From Ezakiella coagulans (GTDB taxonomy: Bacteria; Bacillota; Clostridia; Tissierellales; Peptoniphilaceae), in the NCBI RefSeq assembly GCF_003096635.1, contig NZ_QEKV01000005.1:100310-164309 (forward strand): a DNA stretch of 64,000 nucleotides, written 5' to 3'. A model generated the notes under the pieces. That model did no database searches, was not told the DNA's origin, and saw only the letters and a program-made list of their open reading frames with translations. The position numbers and the translations under genes were made by a program. Positions 59,639-64,000 of the stretch are shown piece after piece. The stretch's first letter is position 1. Each line of letters opens with the position of its first letter.

Positions 59639-60127
59639 ATGGAGCATAATTGTGCTATTATTGACGACAAAAAAGCATTTAGATATAGAGCGGCAGCCAT
59701 CATAGTCGAAGAAAATTGTGTGCTCTTTGCAAGAAATGAAGTCGATGACTATTACTACTCGGTCGGCGGAGCAGTTCACATGGGCGAGACATCGGAAGAA
59801 GCCGTGAAGAGAGAAGTTTTTGAAGAGACAGGAGTTCGTTATGAGGTCGATCACCTTGCCGTGATACACGAGAACTTTTTCATCGGCACCTCCGGCTTAA
59901 AAGGAGTGGACTTCCATGAGGTTACTTTCTACTATATTATGAAGCCGATGGGCAAAAGAGATTTTACGAGCGAAAGTACTACAATGTCGGGCGTTAAAGA
60001 AACAATGCTTTGGGTGCCTATAGATGAGCTTGATAAATGCAAAGCATATCCGACATTTATGAAGGAATTTCTCCGTTCGGAACATAACGGAGTGGAACAT
60101 ATAATTACAGATGAAAGGGTCAAATAA
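59639..60127 (+). CDS. NUDIX hydrolase
   Basis: This 162-residue protein starts after AAGGAG. The complete Nudix box is GGAVHMGETSEEAVKREVFEETG. The N-terminus RYRAAAIIVEENCVLFARNE is typical. Its codon use (more C and G in third position) is closer to the core genes than to its neighbours, so it may be native DNA or from a closer donor. Substrate unknown. Confidence 0.9.
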   Translation: MEHNCAIIDDKKAFRYRAAAIIVEENCVLFARNEVDDYYYSVGGAVHMGETSEEAVKREVFEETGVRYEVDHLAVIHENFFIGTSGLKGVDFHEVTFYYIMKPMGKRDFTSESTTMSGVKETMLWVPIDELDKCKAYPTFMKEFLRSEHNGVEHIITDERVK

Positions 60128-60174
60128 ACCGGTTAGACTATACGAAAGTTGTTTCCGGAAGTTTCGGAGGTTTT

Positions 60175-60831
60175 ATGAAGACAATATATTTTATTTCAGG
60201 TTTAGGAAGTACTGAAGAGTCTGTGCAACTATTAAACACTGAGTTAAACAAGTATGGATACGAGATAAAATTTTTGGATATTCCGGGGCAATATTCAAAT
60301 GAAAACGTTAAAATAGTTGATGAGAAAGATTTTGTAGAATGGTTGAAAAACAGTATTCCTAAAGATTCTATTGTCATGGCCTTCTCAATGGGCGCTGATT
60401 TGGCACTCAAATTTAATAAGGAGATAAATCCCTGCGAATTAATTATTCTCGATGGCGGTATCATCGGTTATGATTTTGAAAACAGAGATTTAGAGAAAGA
60501 AATACAAGAAACAAAAGAGATTATCATCAAAAATAAGTTGAATATGAATCCGGATACTATCACAAATTTAATGTCAATTATTGCTGACGATTATAAAGAT
60601 ATTTTTGAAGTTGATTTACATTCCCGAGTGTTGTTTTTTGTTGCGGACAGTCCAAATTATGCTTTTGAATATAAAAAAGTAAAAATTGATAAATACTACA
60701 AAACTAATCGCAATGATATTACTATTAAAATTGTTAAAAATACGACTCATGAGATTTATACTCAAAAGCCGAGATATGTTGCAGAACAAATCGCCGAATG
60801 GTTCAACAGGGAAAATAAAAAAACTTCTTAG
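60175..60831 (+). CDS. alpha/beta-fold hydrolase
   Basis: This 218-residue protein starts after GGAGG. It opens with TIYFISGLGST (oxyanion-hole region), has the nucleophile elbow MAFSMGADLAL (Ser in FSMG) and a late His in KNTTHEIYT. An Asp/Glu around FFVADSPNY could complete the triad. Substrate unknown. Confidence 0.82.
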   Translation: MKTIYFISGLGSTEESVQLLNTELNKYGYEIKFLDIPGQYSNENVKIVDEKDFVEWLKNSIPKDSIVMAFSMGADLALKFNKEINPCELIILDGGIIGYDFENRDLEKEIQETKEIIIKNKLNMNPDTITNLMSIIADDYKDIFEVDLHSRVLFFVADSPNYAFEYKKVKIDKYYKTNRNDITIKIVKNTTHEIYTQKPRYVAEQIAEWFNRENKKTS

Positions 60832-60889
60832 CAAATAGACTCCAAAATATGATCAATCGCTCCGACAGAAGATCTGTTGTATTTTTTTA

Positions 60890-60985
60890 CGCCATTTTTA
60901 ATTTATCGTAGCCAAATTTATTAAAATGGCGATATTAATCTCGCCAATATTGATTTATATACGCCAAATATGGTATAATGGCGAG
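60890..60985 (+). promoter_or_regulatory. Fic promoter with TGGCG operator boxes
   Basis: TTGATT (60950-60955), 18-base spacer, TATAAT (60974-60979). CTCGCCA (60940-60946) and TGGCGAG (60979-60985) are an exact inverted repeat around this promoter. Further CGCCA/TGGCG boxes lie near 60890, 60927 and 60961, giving five in about 95 bases. A closely related block is at 63466-63511. The Fic protein has a C-terminal winged-helix region, so autoregulation is plausible. Confidence 0.65.
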
Positions 60986-61002
60986 AAAGGTGGTGAGAGT
61001 TC

Positions 61003-62046
61003 ATGAGAAAATTTAATTATTCAAAATTAATTAGTTTAAATATACCGGCAAATATGTATGATTTAATATCAAAAATATATGAATATAAAGGCAAACAAGA
61101 ACTTTATGTGGCTAATTTTTCCGATGTTCTCGATAAAATGATAGAGGTTGCAAAAATTCAGTCCACTAAATCATCTAATGCAATAGAAGGTATTTCTACA
61201 AATGATACAAGACTGGAAGAGTTGATGAACAAAAAAAGTGAACCTAAGAATAGAAATGAAGAAGAGATATATGGTTACAGAGAAGTTCTAGATATTATTC
61301 ATGAAAACTATGAGAATATTGAATTTACAAAAAACAATATTCTAACCTTACACAATAGGCTTTATGCGTATTCCGAGGAAAGTCATAAGGGAAAATTTAA
61401 AACAATGTATAACAGTATAGTTGAAACAAATGCACTTGGAGAGAAAAAAGTAAGATTTCAACCTGTTTCAGCCTTTGAAACAGAAAACTATATTGAGAAA
61501 ATGATTAGTGCATACAATGAAGCTATTCGCTTAAAAATCCCACCATTACTTCTAATACCGACTGTTATTCATGATTTTTTATGTATCCATCCATTCGCTG
61601 ATGGAAACGGTAGAATGTCAAGACTGTTAACACTTCTACTACTATATAAAAACGGTTTTTTTGTAGGAAAATATATTTCACTGGAAATGATTATCGAGGA
61701 GACGAAAGATATTTACTATGAAGAGTTGCAAGCTTCAAGTGAAAATTGGCATTCCGGAACGAATAACGACTTGCCGTTTATAAAATATATGCTCTCGGTC
61801 ATCTACAAGGCATATGGTGAATGTGATGAAAGATTTAAACTAATATCAGAAAAATCTTTAACTTCTGCAGAAAGAGTTATGAAGGTGTTTGAAAATTCAT
61901 TAGAGCCATTATCTAAATCAGATATAGCAATTCTTTGCCCGGATATTTCAAAGAGAACTATAGAAAGAGCATTGAAAGAATTAAAAGACCGCGGCTTAAT
62001 TAAACAATTAGGCAGCGGAAGATCGACTAAGTATATTAGAGTTTAA
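61003..62046 (+). CDS. Fic-family protein with C-terminal winged helix
   Basis: This 347-residue protein has the intact Fic motif HPFADGNGRMSRL for AMP (or other nucleotidyl) transfer. An N-terminal inhibitory-helix motif, SNAIEG (SxxxEG, in TKSSNAIEGISTNDTRLEE), is upstream as in class II Fic proteins. The C-terminal ~70 residues (SLEPLSKSDIAILCPDISKRTIERALKELKDRGLIKQLGSGRSTKY) form a winged helix likely to bind DNA. Together with the operator-ringed promoter this suggests a self-regulated modifier of a cellular target or defence effector. Confidence 0.92.
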   Translation: MRKFNYSKLISLNIPANMYDLISKIYEYKGKQELYVANFSDVLDKMIEVAKIQSTKSSNAIEGISTNDTRLEELMNKKSEPKNRNEEEIYGYREVLDIIHENYENIEFTKNNILTLHNRLYAYSEESHKGKFKTMYNSIVETNALGEKKVRFQPVSAFETENYIEKMISAYNEAIRLKIPPLLLIPTVIHDFLCIHPFADGNGRMSRLLTLLLLYKNGFFVGKYISLEMIIEETKDIYYEELQASSENWHSGTNNDLPFIKYMLSVIYKAYGECDERFKLISEKSLTSAERVMKVFENSLEPLSKSDIAILCPDISKRTIERALKELKDRGLIKQLGSGRSTKYIRV

Positions 62047-62079
62047 AACTATTTCACAAGCAAAAATACAGGCAGATAA

Positions 62080-62202
62080 CTTCTTAAACGTCTTTTTATT
62101 TGGAATGAGAATAGCTCCTATGAATATCAGTGGCTTTGCCTCTACGTAAATGGAGCTTTATTTATAAGCAGTAGGTATATTGAAAAAAAGATAAATATTT
62201 GA
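62080..62202 (+). pseudogene. 40-codon reading-frame fragment
   Basis: An open frame ending at TGA 62200-62202 reads LLKRLFIWNENSSYEYQWLC and then YVNGALFISSRYIEKK. It is protein-like but has no start codon or ribosome site. Probably the tail of a lost gene; family not recognised. Confidence 0.3.
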
Positions 62203-62281
62203 TTTAAGCCAAATATGGTATAAGGAGAAAATTATAGAGCATATAAATCCAGAGGAAAGGATGTAATGGACTGATTATAGC

Positions 62282-62749
62282 ATGAAATTTATTGTAAAAG
62301 AAATTGTAGATAAAAAAGAAAAAGAAAGAATCGCAAGAGAAGTGCTTAATGACCTGCCAGAATGGTTCGGCATACCTGAGAGCACAGAGAATTACATTAA
62401 AGAGACGCAAGCAAAGCCGTTCCTAGCAAATTTTTATAAGGACGAGCTAGTAGGCTTCATCGTCCTTGGCGCGAGCAGTCCCGACTGTGCAGAGATCTTT
62501 GTCATTGGCGTGAAGAAAAAGTTCCATCATCATGGAGCTGGGAGAGAGCTAAATACTGCCTATGAAGACTTAGCAAAGAGCTTGGGATACACTTACACAC
62601 AAGTAAAAACCGTTCAGTCCGGCCATTACGATGAGTACGACATAACGAATAAATTTTATAAAGCAGTCGGTTATAAAGAATTAGAAGTCTTCCCAGATTT
62701 ATGGGACGAGAGTAATCCTTGTCAGATATATGTAAAGTATTTAGCTTAA
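62282..62749 (+). CDS. GNAT-family N-acetyltransferase
   Basis: This 155-residue protein has the acetyl-CoA loop in IFVIGVKKKFHHHGAGRELNTAYEDLAKSLGY (HxxGxGR variant) and a late TNKFYKAVGYKELEVF. ELVGFIVLG forms the central strand. The ribosome site is weak (AGAGGAAAGG about 25 bases upstream), so the start is uncertain. It runs into the DUF1638 gene 14 bases later and is probably co-transcribed. Confidence 0.85.
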   Translation: MKFIVKEIVDKKEKERIAREVLNDLPEWFGIPESTENYIKETQAKPFLANFYKDELVGFIVLGASSPDCAEIFVIGVKKKFHHHGAGRELNTAYEDLAKSLGYTYTQVKTVQSGHYDEYDITNKFYKAVGYKELEVFPDLWDESNPCQIYVKYLA

Positions 62750-62763
62750 AGAGAAGAGATATT

Positions 62764-63405
62764 ATGTCAAAAACCGTAATTTTAGGATGCTCATCATTAA
62801 AAGAATATATTGATGAGGCTCAAAGAAAAGTTAAAACGAATTACCCGGTATTCTATTTAAATCGTTTGTATCATAGGGATCCAAACGAGATGCGTGAGCA
62901 CATCATTAACACGCTGACGACAATGTACAAGGATGTGGACACGATTTTGGTTGCAATGGGACACTGCGGCGGCTCATGGGATGGCGTAAAGGCTCCATGC
63001 AGACTTGTTATTCCAAAGATTGACGAGTGTGTTTCACTTCTTTTGCAGAATACAGATGAAGTAAAAAGTGATTTAAAAGAACCGGGGCATTTATATGTAC
63101 GCGAAAAAGATCCGATGAAAGAAAATTTTCATTCGATTTTTGATAAGCTTACTAAAAATTTGGACGAAGAAACGAAGAAGCGTTACCATGAGGACTGGAA
63201 AAAATATTACCACGAGATAGACATCATCGATACAAAAATTAATGACTGTAGAAGAGCTGATTATGTTCAAGTTGTAAAGGAAGATGCTGATTGGCTCGGT
63301 GCGAAGCTTGGCTTTGTTGAGGGCGGCACATATCTATTGGAAAAACTTTTCACAGGAAGATGGGACGAGCAGTTCACTATATTGGAACGAGGAGAACAAA
63401 TATAA
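62764..63405 (+). CDS. DUF1638 domain protein
   Basis: This 213-residue protein starts at MSKTVILGCSSLKEYIDEAQ, with AGAAGAG upstream; a frame extension to 62719 overlaps the acetyltransferase. Motifs: LVAMGHCGGSWDGVKAPCRLVIPKIDECVSLLL and VEGGTYLLEKLFTGRWDEQFTIL fit DUF1638, a family often found near corrinoid-dependent methyltransferases. No such partner is in the window. Cys and His near GHCGG could bind metal. Confidence 0.75.
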   Translation: MSKTVILGCSSLKEYIDEAQRKVKTNYPVFYLNRLYHRDPNEMREHIINTLTTMYKDVDTILVAMGHCGGSWDGVKAPCRLVIPKIDECVSLLLQNTDEVKSDLKEPGHLYVREKDPMKENFHSIFDKLTKNLDEETKKRYHEDWKKYYHEIDIIDTKINDCRRADYVQVVKEDADWLGAKLGFVEGGTYLLEKLFTGRWDEQFTILERGEQI

Positions 63406-63465
63406 AACGAATGCATAAGTAAATACAAACCAATTGTCTCGACAGAAGATTGATTGTATTTTAAT

Positions 63466-63511
63466 CTCGCCATATATTATTTATATACGCCAATTGCGGT
63501 ATAATGGCGAG
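63466..63511 (+). promoter_or_regulatory. second copy of the Fic-type promoter/operator
   Basis: CTCGCCA..ACGCCAA..GGTATAATGGCGAG repeats the layout at 60940-60985 in the same orientation. The preceding CGACAGAAGATTGATTGTATTTT (63440-63462) matches the sequence upstream of the Fic promoter (60862-60887). No Fic gene follows; IS3 debris does. TATAAT is at 63500-63505. Confidence 0.65.
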
Positions 63512-63571
63512 AGAATAAAGACAAAATTAAACGGCCTGTCGCCTTTTGAGTGCAGGTTACAAGCCATCTAG
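63512..63571 (+). pseudogene. IS3-family transposase remnant (C-terminal end)
   Basis: Frame 63512-63571 reads RIKTKLNGLSPFECRLQAI then TAG. RIKxKLxGLSPxEYRxQ is the conserved C-terminus of IS3-family OrfB transposases. The next frame over (63570-63620) encodes another protein-like piece ending SYYEDSLKHMGID. All other parts of the IS are missing. Confidence 0.75.
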
Positions 63572-63644
63572 TAAACGCAGTTATTATGAAGATTCTTTAA
63601 AGCATATGGGTATTGATTAGTTTTCATAATAAAAGGAGATTAAA

Positions 63645-63851
63645 ATGATAGAAAATGAAGATTGGAATTGGTCTCAGGAGACTTTAAAAGCAATTATTGA
63701 AGTACTAATAGATAATAGAGAATACTGGGAGCAAAACATTAAGAGCGATTTTGATCAGGGTGTTGTAATGGGTTATGAATTTGCCCTCGATTCTATCAAA
63801 AATCAGCTAGAAGCCAGAGGCTATAATTTTGAGGACTGGCTTAAGGGTTAA
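63645..63851 (+). CDS. small protein of unknown function, 68 residues
   Basis: The ATG follows AAAAGGAG, a strong ribosome site. The acidic product (MIENEDWNWSQETLKAIIEV ... YNFEDWLKG) is helical, with no signal peptide or Cys. It is not recognised. It may be a phage or mobile-element accessory protein given its position next to IS debris. Confidence 0.55.
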   Translation: MIENEDWNWSQETLKAIIEVLIDNREYWEQNIKSDFDQGVVMGYEFALDSIKNQLEARGYNFEDWLKG

Positions 63852-63880
63852 AGGTTTTATGCACGAACAGAAAATATTAA

Positions 63881-64000
63881 GGCTCTATAATATCTATGGG
63901 GGAGTTAAAACCCTCCATAGATATTTTTATGTAAAAAAATTGCACTTATACGCAAAACATCCTATACTAAAAATAGAAACAACAAGTAAGGAGGTGCATA
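63881..64000 (+). mobile_element. probable left end of an insertion sequence (cut by window edge)
   Basis: GGCTCTATAATATCTATGGGGGAG begins a terminal-repeat-like sequence with an internal hairpin (ATATCTATGG/CCATAGATAT). The same start is found as a full palindrome at 34441-34492. Behind it lie TTGCAC (63940-63945), a 17-base spacer, TATACT (63963-63968), and AAGGAGGTG just before base 64000, so a gene starts past the edge. The GGCTCT end suggests an ISL3-like element; no transposase sequence is visible to confirm. Confidence 0.5.

Overview
The window is a chromosomal segment of a low-GC, Gram-positive anaerobe, probably a Tissierellia/Peptoniphilaceae-type coccus. This is inferred from an AT-rich genome with GGAGG ribosome-binding sites, a GrdX-family protein (glycine-reductase lineages), WhiA, a secreted papain-like protease with Ig-like repeats, and S-box, TPP and fluoride riboswitches. 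Species cannot be fixed from the sequence alone.

Positions 1-49,170 look like core genome with a few accessory patches. From left to right they hold: an FTR1/P19 iron-uptake operon (minus strand, cut by the window edge); two tandem tRNA-Leu-derived repeats beside an intact tRNA-Leu(CAG); a DUF1846 protein, a NAGPA-type glycosidase and a TPR protein; a TPP-riboswitch thiamine salvage operon (thiT-thiW-thiM-thiE-thiD); a MATE pump; a cardiolipin synthase; a SAM-riboswitch metNIQ operon; a TetR regulator and formate/nitrite channel; a large C1A protease; ferritin; a frameshifted M20 peptidase; a fluoride-riboswitch CPA antiporter; a radical-SAM protein; the rpmG-secE-nusG-rplK-rplA cluster; a serpin lipoprotein; a small accessory patch (32.8-34.8 kb); a five-gene envelope operon (NAGPA protein, lipoprotein, HPr, ATP-grasp ligase, coiled-coil protein); a nucleoside-recognition membrane protein; an MMPL exporter with an LxxG-repeat partner and a divergent TetR; and a nudix-whiA-grdX-rumA run.

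From about 49,170 to the end the DNA is more AT-rich, almost all genes are on the plus strand, and gene debris is frequent. The first block (49.2-54.76 kb) holds an AbiEi/AbiEii toxin-antitoxin pair, an unknown membrane protein and an unrecognised HEPN-motif gene followed by a zinc-finger gene. It lies between the 3' end of the intact rumA and a second, broken rumA 3' end, which looks like an old integration at the rumA hotspot. The second block is a string of single accessory genes (GNAT, aminoglycoside-phosphotransferase-like kinase, lipoprotein, methyltransferase, nudix, hydrolase, Fic, GNAT, DUF1638) with duplicated non-coding repeats and IS3 debris. The window ends in what looks like the left end and promoter of another insertion sequence.

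The strongest candidates for something undescribed are the HEPN plus zinc-finger pair in the rumA-bounded island, the tandem tRNA-Leu-derived structured repeats, a near-palindromic operator shared by the FTR1 and ferritin promoters, and the Fic gene whose promoter is ringed by TGGCG boxes and duplicated 2.5 kb downstream. I saw no CRISPR array, rRNA operon, intact integrase or intact transposase.
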